This document shows positions 18,066 to 26,425 of a DNA stretch of 64,000 nucleotides, piece after piece. Origin of the DNA: Phenylobacterium sp. (GTDB taxonomy: Bacteria > Pseudomonadota > Alphaproteobacteria > Caulobacterales > Caulobacteraceae); the NCBI RefSeq assembly GCF_030693405.1, contig NZ_JAUYAW010000009.1:17812-81811 (forward strand), written 5' to 3'. A program made the translations under genes and the position numbers. The notes below the pieces were generated by a model. The model was not told the DNA's origin. It saw only the letters and a program-made list of their open reading frames with translations, and searched no databases. Numbering within the stretch: the first letter of the stretch is position 1; each line of letters begins with the position of its first letter.

Positions 18066-18692
18066 ATGATCACCGTTCACCATCTCAATGAGTCCCGTTC
18101 GCAGCGCATCCTCTGGCTGCTCGAGGAGTTGGGGGCGGACTATGAGATCAAGGCCTATGCCCGCGATGCGACGACCCGCCTGGCCCCGGACGAGCTGCGT
18201 GCGGTCCATCCGCTGGGCAAGTCGCCGGTGATCACCGATGGGGACGCGACGATCCACGAGTCGGGCGCCATCATCGACTATCTGATCCGCCACCATGGGG
18301 CCGGCCGGCTGCAGCCCCCGGTGGGGGCGCCCGAATATGAGGACTATCTCCAGTGGCTGCACTATGCCGAGGGCTCGGCCATGCTGCCCCTGATGCTGCA
18401 GATGTACGTCATGCGCCTGGGCGAGGCCGGCGGACCGCTGCACGGCCGGATCGCCAGCGAGATCGACAACCACATGTCCTATGTCGACCAGGCCCTGGCC
18501 GGCCGGGACTACCTGCTGGGCCAGGCCCTGACCGGAGCCGACATCCAGATGAGCTTCGTGGGCGAGGTCGCCCGGGCCTTTGGCCTGCTGCCGAAATACC
18601 CTAACGCCGAGGCTTGGCTCGACCGTCTGCACGCGCGGCCGGCCTATAAGGCGGCCATCGAGCGCGGCGGCCCCTACGCGCTGGGGCGCTAA
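18066..18692 (+). CDS. Glutathione S-transferase family protein
   Basis: 208 aa. The N-terminal thioredoxin-fold domain (residues 1-80) begins ITVHHLNESRSQRILWLLEELG, with the conserved cis-Pro in GKSPVITDGD and the glutathione gamma-Glu contact HESGAIIDYL. The C-terminal helical domain holds LTGADIQMSF, the N-capping box. The start is well placed, with GGGAG upstream. It is divergent from the acyl-CoA dehydrogenase gene, with about 75 bp shared between them. The substrate cannot be inferred. Confidence 0.92.
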   Translation: MITVHHLNESRSQRILWLLEELGADYEIKAYARDATTRLAPDELRAVHPLGKSPVITDGDATIHESGAIIDYLIRHHGAGRLQPPVGAPEYEDYLQWLHYAEGSAMLPLMLQMYVMRLGEAGGPLHGRIASEIDNHMSYVDQALAGRDYLLGQALTGADIQMSFVGEVARAFGLLPKYPNAEAWLDRLHARPAYKAAIERGGPYALGR

Positions 18693-18707
18693 GCGACCCG
18701 CCGACCC

Positions 18708-19505
18708 CTAGAAGCGGTCGCCGAAGGGATCATCGAGCATCCCGTCCAGGAAGTCGAAGGTGGCGGCCTTGGTCAGGGCGTGGGGAATGGCCGAGAAGTG
18801 GTCGCAGCCCACGACCGTGATTCCGCGCCCGTTGGGAAAGGCTCGGGCCAGGCCGTCCGGATCGCCGGCCCCGTCGTCGCGCTGGCCGGCCACCACCAGA
18901 ACCGGCGCCTCCAGCCGGCCCATGGCTTCCACGTCCAGGGGCGGATTCTTCGCCTGAACGAAGGCCGCCAGGGCGCGGCGGTCCTCCCCCTGCTCATCGG
19001 CGAAATGGCGGAAGCTGCGCAGCATCGGATGGCTGATGGTCTCAGGATCCTCGGCCAGCATGGCCTGGCTCATGGCGTCGGTGGGCGCGCCTTCCACCCG
19101 CGGCTCAAGCAGGCGTTCGCCGACGCCCCCCAGGATCAGATGGCCGATCCTGTCGGGGGCGGCCAGGGCGGCCGCCAGAGCCGTCCTCGCCCCCATGGAA
19201 TAACCGAACACATCTACGCGCTCGAGCCCCAGATGATCGATCAGGGCGACCACGTCGCCACCCAGGATCTCTCGCCCGTAGGCTTCAGGATCATAGAGCT
19301 TTTCGCTCTCCCCATGGCCGCGCTGGTCGAGCGCCACGCAACGGGTCCCGCGCCGTTCCAGGGCGGCGTACCAGCCAGTTCGCCGCCAGCCTTCCTTGCG
19401 GTTGGAGGCGAAGCCATGGACCAGGATCATGGTGCGGGCGACGTCGCCCTGGGGCGGCAGATCGTCGAAAGCGATCTCGACGCCGGAATTTCGGAATGAG
19501 GGCAT
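18708..19505 (-). CDS. Alpha/beta hydrolase
   Basis: 265 aa. The oxyanion-hole block MILVHGFASNRKEGW, the nucleophile elbow GYSMGA, an acid residue in VVAGQRDD and the C-terminal catalytic His in GCDHFSAIPH are in the order expected for the fold. There is no signal peptide, so it is cytoplasmic. It converges on the GST gene with 15 bp between stops. The substrate is unknown; an esterase or lactonase role is as far as the sequence goes. Confidence 0.9.
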   Translation of the reverse strand: MPSFRNSGVEIAFDDLPPQGDVARTMILVHGFASNRKEGWRRTGWYAALERRGTRCVALDQRGHGESEKLYDPEAYGREILGGDVVALIDHLGLERVDVFGYSMGARTALAAALAAPDRIGHLILGGVGERLLEPRVEGAPTDAMSQAMLAEDPETISHPMLRSFRHFADEQGEDRRALAAFVQAKNPPLDVEAMGRLEAPVLVVAGQRDDGAGDPDGLARAFPNGRGITVVGCDHFSAIPHALTKAATFDFLDGMLDDPFGDRF

Positions 19506-19579
19506 TAAAGGCTCGATAACGCAGTTATTCGACTATGGCCCGGAAGCCGCCGGAGAGCGGGTGATGGCAGGAGAGTGGA

Positions 19580-20563
19580 ATGGACGATATGCGTCCCGAT
19601 CAGTCGATCGAGGTCACCATGGACCGGATCGAGCGCGAGGCAAAGCGTGCGGCGCAAGCCAAGGCGGAGCAGGCGCGGTTCGGCGACACCGTCGACGGCC
19701 GTCTCGGCCCCGCCGCCGAGGCCGAGGCGCTGGCCTCCAGGGTCGCCAGCCTGATCCAGTGCCACCGCGTCCCCTACCGCCCGCGGGACTGGGCGACGGT
19801 GGCCGCCCGCCCCCGAATCAACATCGTGCGCACCCATGAACGGGAAGCCGAGGCCCGTCAGGCGTTTCACGCCTATCGTCCGGGCTGGCTGGCCCAGCTG
19901 TTCGGTTCGGACCGGGAAAAACGTCGGCAGCTTGCCGCCCGGGTGGCGGAGGCCGCGAGCGAGGACGAGCAGGCCTATCGCGCCGCCTGGCGGGACGCCC
20001 AGGCCCACAATGTAGAGATCGATTTCGCCTGCAAGCTGGCGGAACTCGACATGCGCACGATCAACGAATCCCTCGCCGAGCACACCCGCCTCGGCGAGGT
20101 CTATGGCGCTGTCTCGCGGTTCCGCTTCGCTTCCCCCGCCAAGGGCAGCTTCCAGATCCAGATCGAGGCCCTGGACCTGGCCGAGATGCCGGCCGAAGAA
20201 GCGGAACGCCTGCCCCAGGGCCGGGCGGTGTTCCGCAAGGCCCCGACGGGGCGTCGTCATCAGATGCAGGGCGCCAATGTCTGCGCCGTGGCCCTGAGGT
20301 TCGCCGTCGAGATGCTGGGCTTCCTGCCTCTGGACGCCGTCGAGGTAGTTGTGAACGGCGATTTGCGCGATCCCCAGACCGGGCTCTATGAGCGCCATCC
20401 GATCCTGCAGCTCACCCTGACCCATACCCAGGCGGCCTCGGCGCCATTCGAGCGGGCCGATCCCATGAGTCTGGCCGCCCAACTGGGCGCGCGGATCAAC
20501 TGGAGCATCCAGGGGGGCTTCGCCCCCATCCAATTGATCGGGCAGCCGGCCGAGGCCGCTTAG
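19580..20563 (+). CDS. Conserved hypothetical protein (327 aa)
   Basis: I do not recognise a family. AGGAGAG precedes the ATG at good spacing. Residues 1-35 are charged and helical (MDRIEREAKRAAQAKAEQARF). Residues 100-150 form another long charged helix with many Arg, Glu and Ala. The C-terminal half (about 165-320) looks like a mixed alpha/beta domain (VYGAVSRFRFASPAKGSFQIQIEALD, FLPLDAVEVVVNGD, HPILQLTLTHTQ). There is no signal peptide or membrane segment. It stands alone between a hydrolase gene and the Rieske gene, converging on the latter with 16 bp between stops. Confidence 0.75.
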   Translation: MDDMRPDQSIEVTMDRIEREAKRAAQAKAEQARFGDTVDGRLGPAAEAEALASRVASLIQCHRVPYRPRDWATVAARPRINIVRTHEREAEARQAFHAYRPGWLAQLFGSDREKRRQLAARVAEAASEDEQAYRAAWRDAQAHNVEIDFACKLAELDMRTINESLAEHTRLGEVYGAVSRFRFASPAKGSFQIQIEALDLAEMPAEEAERLPQGRAVFRKAPTGRRHQMQGANVCAVALRFAVEMLGFLPLDAVEVVVNGDLRDPQTGLYERHPILQLTLTHTQAASAPFERADPMSLAAQLGARINWSIQGGFAPIQLIGQPAEAA

Positions 20564-20579
20564 CTGCCGGCGCCGAGCC

Positions 20580-21680
20580 CTAGCTGCGCCACCGCAGGCG
20601 GGCGGGCTCCACCGGATTGACGAAGGCGCGGCCCTCCCGCCGGCTCTGGGCCCATTCGCGCTTGAGCTGCTGGTACCATTTGGCCTGGCGGTCGGCGTCG
20701 TCGATCCACAGCAGGCTCGTGTCGTAGCGCAGGCCCTCGTTCTGCAGGTTCACCATGTCGCCGTCCTGCCGCAGGAAGGCCCGGGCGCCGGCCGCGATCA
20801 GCGGCTGCAGGAACCAGAAGGCCGGATGGTCGGACCAGACGATCTGGGTGATCTGTGTCTGGCTGGCGTTGAGCGGCGTCAGGCAGGTGAGCGACAGGAC
20901 CTGGCGCTTGCCCACGGTCACATGCTCCCAGCGCAGGCCTGGGATCCTGAACGTGATCTCCGTCAGCGGCTGGCCGCCGAGGATGGCGTAGGCTCGGCTG
21001 TTCTTGGAGGGCTCATGCCGCACCATGGCGAAGCCAGCCTCCCGGGGCTCGAAGGGCTTGGACTTCTCGTGCTGGCTCTTGGCCGAACGCCACCACCATT
21101 GCTGATGCACATAGGGGCCGTGCGCCGGGTCCATCAGGCCCACCACCGCATGGTCGATATGGGCGTCGAAGGTCATGCGGTCGACCAGCTTGGGCTTGCC
21201 GCCCACGACGCCCGGGAACACCGGCGGATCGATGTCTGGCTCCCCGTCGAACCGGGGATCGGCGCTGATCCAGATGAAGACCAGGCCCTGGCTCTCGCGC
21301 ACCGGAAAGCGCCGGACCTTGATCTTGCTGACGTCCATGGCCTGGTCGGCCACCAGGGAGGGAATGGCGGTGCAGGCGCCGTCCAGGCCAAAGCGCCAGC
21401 CGTGATAGGGGCATTCGACGCTTTCGCGCCCATCGGCCTCGGCGGTCAGCTTGCCGGCCGACAAGGGCGCAGCCCGGTGGGGGCAGATGTCGCGCACGGC
21501 GTAGGCCTCACCCTTACGGCCCCGGCCGATCAGGATCGGTTCGCCCAGGATCTCGAAGCGCTGCAGCTTGCCGGGCTTCAAGTCCGACGACAGGGCGGCG
21601 AAGTACCAGATGTCGGTGAGAAAGCCCTCACCGAAGCGGGGCCCTTTCGCGGGGGAGGTTTTGCTGTCGCCTTCGGCCAT
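20580..21680 (-). CDS. Rieske [2Fe-2S] aromatic ring-hydroxylating oxygenase subunit
   Basis: The start MAEGDSKTSPAKGPRFGEGFLTD at 21680 gives 366 aa; the track extends 46 residues upstream into the spacer. The Rieske cluster ligands are CPHRAAPLSAG and CPYHGWRF (CxH and CxxH). The C-terminal catalytic domain contains DAHIDHAVVGLMDPAHGPYVH, which supplies the mononuclear-iron histidines in the usual D-xx-H-x4-H-like setting. It resembles single-component VanA/LigXa-type oxygenase subunits. A reductase partner is not in the window. It is the last gene of a same-strand run after the ClpP-like and GH13 genes. The substrate is unknown. Confidence 0.88.
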   Translation of the reverse strand: MAEGDSKTSPAKGPRFGEGFLTDIWYFAALSSDLKPGKLQRFEILGEPILIGRGRKGEAYAVRDICPHRAAPLSAGKLTAEADGRESVECPYHGWRFGLDGACTAIPSLVADQAMDVSKIKVRRFPVRESQGLVFIWISADPRFDGEPDIDPPVFPGVVGGKPKLVDRMTFDAHIDHAVVGLMDPAHGPYVHQQWWWRSAKSQHEKSKPFEPREAGFAMVRHEPSKNSRAYAILGGQPLTEITFRIPGLRWEHVTVGKRQVLSLTCLTPLNASQTQITQIVWSDHPAFWFLQPLIAAGARAFLRQDGDMVNLQNEGLRYDTSLLWIDDADRQAKWYQQLKREWAQSRREGRAFVNPVEPARLRWRS

Positions 21681-21717
21681 GGCGTCTTCTAGCGGGGCTT
21701 TGAGCGCCCCGCACCTG

Positions 21718-23328
21718 TCATGAGGGATGTTTGAGGAACCGGCAGGCATAGGGACCCAGGGCCAGCCCGCCCGGGAGCGCCTCGCAGATCCCTGAAGCGA
21801 CCGGCAGCATCTCGCCACCCGTCAGGCTCGGGTGTTCGGCCCGGGCGGTGCGGCCGCTCATGTTGAAGACGCAGGCCACGGTCTGTCCCTCATGGCGGCG
21901 CAGGAAGGCCAGGATGGGCTCGGGCGTCTCCAGGAATTCGATCTCCCCGTGGGTCAGGGCCCGGGAGGCCTTGCGCAGGGTGATCATCTGGCGGGCGAAG
22001 GCCAGGGTGGACTTGGGATCCAGCTCCTGCCGGTCCACCGCCAGCGGGCGGTGGGTCTCGGCGGCCGGCAACCAGGCCGACCCGTTGGAGAAGCCCAGAT
22101 GGGCGGCTTCAGACTGCCAGGGCATGGGGGTGCGCGCGCCGTCGCGGCCCTTGGCGATGGGCCAGTAGAGATCCCCCACCGGATCGCGCAGCTCGCCGCG
22201 AGAGAGTTCGGCCTCAGGCAGCCCCAACTCCTCGCCCTGATAGAGCAGTATGGTGCCGCGCAGGGCCATCAGCAGGGCCAGCATCAGCTTGGCCACCGGC
22301 GCTCCGGCGTCTGGCCCGCCAAACCGGGTCGCGGTGCGGGCGACGTCGTGGTTGCAGAACGAGATGGTCGGCCAGTGGCCCGGATGGGCGCCCAGGGTCT
22401 GGTAGTGGTCCTTGAACACCTGGGCGGCCATCCGCCGCGCCTTCAGCAGGACGAAGGTATAGGCCGAATGCAGCCCCTCATCGGGGGCGCAATAGGCGCC
22501 GCAGCGCTCCTCTTCCTCCGAAAACTCGCCGAAGACGAAACGGTCGGGACCGTGGGCTTCCACCCGGCGGCGGACCTCGTCCAGCAGGGGGATGTTCTCG
22601 GGCAGGTTGGAGTCGAACAGGTGCCGCTGCATGTCGCTGGCGTGGCCCCAGTCGGCCTTGGTGCGCTCGGCCGGCGGGACGGCCGGATTGTCGGTCAGGG
22701 CGTCGTCGTGGAGAAAGGCGTTGGCCACATCCAGCCGGAAGCCGTCAGCCCCACGCGCGAGCCAGGTGTCGAGCACCTTCAGGGCGGCGTCCTTGGCCTG
22801 GGGCTGGCGCCAGTTCAGCTTGGGCTGCTGGCGTAGGAACTTGTGGTGATAGTGCTGGCGCCGCGCCGGCTGGTAGGCCCAGGCTGGGCCGCCAAAAACA
22901 CTCAGCCAGTTGTTGGGCGCTGTCCCGTCTTCGGCCGGATCAGCCCAGACATACCAGTCGGCCTTGTCGCCGCCAGCCCCCTCGTCGCGGCTGGCGGCGA
23001 ACCAGGGGTGCTCGTCGGAGGTGTGCGACAGCACCTCGTCCAGCAGCACCTTCAGGCCGCGGGCGTGGGCGGCCTCCGTCAGGGCCTGGAAGTCGGCGAC
23101 CGAGCCATAGTCGGGGTGAACGTCGTCATAGTCTGAGACGTCGTAACCCCAGTCGCGATTGGGCGAGGGGTGGATGGGAGAGAGCCAGATCGCATCGACC
23201 CCGAGGCTCTTCAGATAGTCCAGCTTGGCCATGACGCCCGCAAGGTCGCCATGGCCGTCGCCGTCGCTGTCGAAGAAGCTGCGGACGTAGATGTGGTAGA
23301 CCACCGCCCCCTTCCACCAGGGGCCCAT
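21718..23328 (-). CDS. Alpha-glucosidase, glycoside hydrolase family 13
   Basis: 536 aa. GH13 conserved regions are present in order: DYLKSLGVDAIWLSPIHPSP, DEVLSHTSDEHPWF (region I), GFRLDVANAF (region II, nucleophile Asp), FGEFSEEE (region III, acid/base Glu) and SFCNHDVART (region IV, transition-state Asp). The set and length fit an oligo-1,6-glucosidase/alpha-glucosidase acting on short gluco-oligosaccharides. There is no signal peptide, so it is cytoplasmic. The ATG is one base past the ClpP-like gene's stop (TGAGATG), so the two are translationally coupled, an unexpected pairing. Confidence 0.93.
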   Translation of the reverse strand: MGPWWKGAVVYHIYVRSFFDSDGDGHGDLAGVMAKLDYLKSLGVDAIWLSPIHPSPNRDWGYDVSDYDDVHPDYGSVADFQALTEAAHARGLKVLLDEVLSHTSDEHPWFAASRDEGAGGDKADWYVWADPAEDGTAPNNWLSVFGGPAWAYQPARRQHYHHKFLRQQPKLNWRQPQAKDAALKVLDTWLARGADGFRLDVANAFLHDDALTDNPAVPPAERTKADWGHASDMQRHLFDSNLPENIPLLDEVRRRVEAHGPDRFVFGEFSEEEERCGAYCAPDEGLHSAYTFVLLKARRMAAQVFKDHYQTLGAHPGHWPTISFCNHDVARTATRFGGPDAGAPVAKLMLALLMALRGTILLYQGEELGLPEAELSRGELRDPVGDLYWPIAKGRDGARTPMPWQSEAAHLGFSNGSAWLPAAETHRPLAVDRQELDPKSTLAFARQMITLRKASRALTHGEIEFLETPEPILAFLRRHEGQTVACVFNMSGRTARAEHPSLTGGEMLPVASGICEALPGGLALGPYACRFLKHPS

Positions 23329-23329
23329 C

Positions 23330-23935
23330 TCAGACCGCCGTCGCGTTCTCGATGACCTTCGAGACCAGCCCGTACTCGACGGCCTTCTCGGCGTTCATCC
23401 AGAAGTTCCGCTCGGTGTCGGTGACCACCTTGTCATAGGGCTGGCCGGTCTCGCGGGCGATGATGCGGTTGACCCGCTCGCGCATCTTCACGATCTCCTC
23501 GGCCTCGATCTGAATGTCCGAGGCCTGGCCCCGCACGCCGCCCATGGGCTGGTGCAGCAGGAAGCGGGTGTTGGGTAGGCAGAAGCGGTTTTCCTTGGTG
23601 GCGCCCAGGAAGATGTGCGCGCCGGCGCTCGCCACCCAGCCGGTGCCGATCACCTTCACCTGCGGTCCGCAGTAGCGGATCATGTCGTGGACGGTGTCGC
23701 CGCTTTCCACGTGGCCGCCGGGGGAATTGACGAAGACCTTGATGTCGCCCTTGCCGTCCGAGGCCAGGGCCAGCAGCTGGGCCGAGACGCGCTCGGCCAG
23801 CCGCATGTCGATCTCGCCGAAGATGAGGACGGTGCGCGACTTGAACAGGGCGTTCTGCACCGGCCCGGCGCTCATCGGCATGTCGGGAAGGCGGCCCTTA
23901 TCGTCGTCGTCTTCATCTTCGAGACGGAAACCCAT
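23330..23935 (-). CDS. ClpP-like protease subunit with Ser-His-Asn triad
   Basis: 201 aa with a strong AGGAGAG site. The fold and active-site blocks of ClpP are evident: VNSPGGHVESG, VASAGAHIFL (Ser103), FLLHQPMGG (His128) and the C-terminal AEKAVEYGLV. Where E. coli ClpP has TERDRF with catalytic Asp171, this protein has TERNFW, so the third residue is Asn177. The N-terminus is an unusual acidic tail (MGFRLEDEDDDD) in place of the usual axial-loop sequence. It is probably the alphaproteobacterial ClpP paralogue rather than the main ClpP, which is normally next to clpX. Activity or heteromer formation is untested. Confidence 0.9.
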   Translation of the reverse strand: MGFRLEDEDDDDKGRLPDMPMSAGPVQNALFKSRTVLIFGEIDMRLAERVSAQLLALASDGKGDIKVFVNSPGGHVESGDTVHDMIRYCGPQVKVIGTGWVASAGAHIFLGATKENRFCLPNTRFLLHQPMGGVRGQASDIQIEAEEIVKMRERVNRIIARETGQPYDKVVTDTERNFWMNAEKAVEYGLVSKVIENATAV

Positions 23936-23998
23936 TACGCTCTCCTAGATTCATCAGTGGGGCGGAACGTGCGACTTGCAGCGCCCCGCCGCAAGGGG

Positions 23999-25465
23999 TC
24001 AGCGCGCCGCTGTCGCGATCAGCCGCGCATAGAACTGCACCATTCGTTCCAGATTGGTGAGCGTCATGCGTTCATCAACCCCGTGGATCATCGCCGTCTC
24101 GGCCATGCTCAGCGTGATCGGCTGGAAGCGATAGGTGTCCTGCGCCACCTCGGCGAGGAATCGGCTGTCGGTGCCGGCGGTGACCAGGCCCGGCGCCACG
24201 GGCGCGCCGGTGACGTCGGCGGCCAGGGCGGAAATCACCTTCCATCCCTCAGAGTCGGTGGAGGAGACCGCCGAGGGCTCCTGCGGCGGGCGCGCCCAGG
24301 CGAAGGTCACCGGCAGGTCGCCGACAGCGGCCTTGGCCCGTTCCAGGACATCCTGCGAGGTGTCGCCCGGGGCGATGCGGTAGTTGATCCAGGCCCGGGC
24401 GTCCCGCGGCAGGACATTCTCCTTTGGACTGCCCTGCAGCATGGTCGGCGCAATCGTGGTGTGGAGCAGGGCCGCGCCGGCCGGGGTGGCGGCCATCTGG
24501 CGCACGATCAGCGGCTCGGTGGCCCACGTGTTGGCGAGCGCCGCGCGCATGGGCAGGCCCGACCCCGCCCCCAGCACATGCAGCATGTCGGCGCCGGGTC
24601 CCTGAAGGCGCAGGGGGAAGGGGCGCTCGGTGATCTGGGTGACGGCGCGGGCCAGGGTGGAGACGCCGGTCTGCGGCGGCGGGGCGGAGGAATGTCCGCC
24701 CTCGGACGATGCCGTGACTACGAGGGTCGCATAGCCCTTTTCCGCCACCCCGATCAGGGCGGCCGGGCCGCCGGTGAGGGGATTGTCGGCGACCACCAGC
24801 AGGCCCTCATCAAGGACGAACTGGGCCGAAAGACCCCGTGATTTCAGCAGGTCATTGGCCGCGGCTGCGCCGCCGCCGCCGACCTCTTCGTCATGGCCGC
24901 TGACCAGGATCACCGTCCGGCGGGGCTGGAAGCCGGCCGCTGTCAGGGTCTCCACCGCCTCGAACAGGCCGATCAGCGAGCCCTTGTCGTCGACGGCCCC
25001 GCGGCCCCAGACCGCCCCGTCGGCGATGACCCCTTCGAACGGCGGATGGGTCCAACCCTCAGCGGCGTCGGCGGGCACCACGTCCTGGTGGGCCATCAGG
25101 ACGATGGGGTCCAGGGCTGGGTCGGAGCCCGCCCAGGTATAGACCAGGGTGTGGCTGGCCACGACGTCGCGGCTCATGGCGGCGTGGGCGCGGGGATAGG
25201 TCGCCTGCAGCCAGGCGTGCAGGTCGTCCCACTCGGCCAGTTGATTGTCGGCGGCGTCCTGGTGGCTGACCGTCTGGAAGGTGATGGCCTGGGCGAGGCG
25301 TCTGGCGGCGGCCTGTAGGTCGAAGGCCGGGGCCGCGGCCAGCTCCAGATCCGCCGCCACCGCGGGAACCGGGGGTTCATAGAGGGCGGTGCGCACCGCC
25401 ACGACGGCGATGAGCGCCCCAAGGGCGACCCCGGCCCCCAGCGCCGCCTTGCTCAGAAGTCCCAT
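23999..25465 (-). CDS. M20-family metallopeptidase (carboxypeptidase S-like)
   Basis: 488 aa from ATG 25463-25465, with GGGGGAA upstream; the track start adds 29 residues. An N-terminal hydrophobic segment (about 5-25) is a signal anchor or uncleaved signal. Zinc-site motifs are clear: LMAHQDVVP, GRGAVDDKGSL, SGHDEEVGGGG and a C-terminal IHGVDERM His. The large insert with GGHSSAPPPQTG is the dimerisation lid. It resembles PM20D1/carboxypeptidase S enzymes that hydrolyse N-acyl amino acids or peptides outside the cytoplasm. It is divergent from the first extensin-like gene. Confidence 0.92.
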   Translation of the reverse strand: MGLLSKAALGAGVALGALIAVVAVRTALYEPPVPAVAADLELAAAPAFDLQAAARRLAQAITFQTVSHQDAADNQLAEWDDLHAWLQATYPRAHAAMSRDVVASHTLVYTWAGSDPALDPIVLMAHQDVVPADAAEGWTHPPFEGVIADGAVWGRGAVDDKGSLIGLFEAVETLTAAGFQPRRTVILVSGHDEEVGGGGAAAANDLLKSRGLSAQFVLDEGLLVVADNPLTGGPAALIGVAEKGYATLVVTASSEGGHSSAPPPQTGVSTLARAVTQITERPFPLRLQGPGADMLHVLGAGSGLPMRAALANTWATEPLIVRQMAATPAGAALLHTTIAPTMLQGSPKENVLPRDARAWINYRIAPGDTSQDVLERAKAAVGDLPVTFAWARPPQEPSAVSSTDSEGWKVISALAADVTGAPVAPGLVTAGTDSRFLAEVAQDTYRFQPITLSMAETAMIHGVDERMTLTNLERMVQFYARLIATAAR

Positions 25466-25572
25466 GGAATTCCCCCGTCTGCTCCGGTCCGACCATAGCC
25501 ACATTGAGGCGGCGCGGGCGCCGAATTGCACCGCCCCTTGAACCTGGGCCATTCCTGGCCGTTGCTCAATTC

Positions 25573-26322
25573 GTGACGCGTCCTCCCTGGCTCCCCCAAC
25601 TCAAGCCGGCCTCGGCCGAAGCCCTCGCCTTCGGCGGCCTCTGGGCCTTTCTGCTGGACGCCGCCCTGGTGGGGATCGTCCTGGCCGTTGTCATCGACGC
25701 CTTCGCCCCGCCCCAGGACCTGCCCTGGAAGCCCCTGCGGCTGGACGATCCCCCGGGCCTGGCCACAGCGGTGAAGTTCCACCGCGCCGCCAGCGACCCC
25801 CTGCTCTGCCGGGAAGTTCTGGACGCCGGCGGGGTGGACTTTACCGACGAGCCGGACCGGCTGACCGGCGACTGTCCTCTGACCAACACCCTTCGCCTGC
25901 GGGGCGGGGTGACGCCGCTGGCGCCTGCGGCCCCGGTCATGACCTGTCCGGTGGCGCTCTCCTACGCCTTCTGGGACCGCCATGTGCTGAATCCGGCGGC
26001 GAAGGCGGTGATGGAGACCGAGGTCGCCCGGGTCGAGCACTATGGGGTCTTCTCCTGTCGCAACGTCTATGGCCGCAGCGAGGGCCGCCGCAGCGAGCAC
26101 GCCAGCGCCAACGCCCTGGATGTGGCGGCTATCGTGCTGGAGGATGGCCGGCGGCTCAGCGTCATCGGCGACTTCAACGATGAGAACGATCGCGGAACCC
26201 TGATGCGGGCCCTGCGCACCGGCGCCTGCGACTATTTCCGCGCTGTGCTCAGCCCGGACTACAACGCCGCCCATGCCGATCACCTGCATCTAGATTTTGG
26301 GCGGTTTGGCATCTGTCGTTGA
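25573..26322 (+). CDS. Extensin-like family protein, copy 1
   Basis: No ATG is available upstream. GTG 25573 gives 249 aa and aligns its N-terminus with the second copy, so I prefer it to the track TTG at 25504. There is one membrane helix near residues 20-42, then LPWKPLRLDDPPG, a CREVLDAGGVDF segment with paired cysteines, and the family C-terminal core RRSEHASANALDVAA...SPDYNAAHADHLHLDFG. The His/Asp arrangement resembles LAS-type zinc D-Ala-D-Ala peptidases, suggesting a periplasmic cell-wall role; this is inference. It is followed about 100 bp later by a clear paralogue. Confidence 0.85.
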   Translation: MTRPPWLPQLKPASAEALAFGGLWAFLLDAALVGIVLAVVIDAFAPPQDLPWKPLRLDDPPGLATAVKFHRAASDPLLCREVLDAGGVDFTDEPDRLTGDCPLTNTLRLRGGVTPLAPAAPVMTCPVALSYAFWDRHVLNPAAKAVMETEVARVEHYGVFSCRNVYGRSEGRRSEHASANALDVAAIVLEDGRRLSVIGDFNDENDRGTLMRALRTGACDYFRAVLSPDYNAAHADHLHLDFGRFGICR

Positions 26323-26425
26323 GATGGCGGTGCGGGGGGCGGTCCAAGGGGCGAACCTTGTGGTCGCGTCGGCCTGGCGCTGCGGTTAAGGTCCGGAACA
26401 GTCCCAGGCGTCCTACCGAAAGTTC

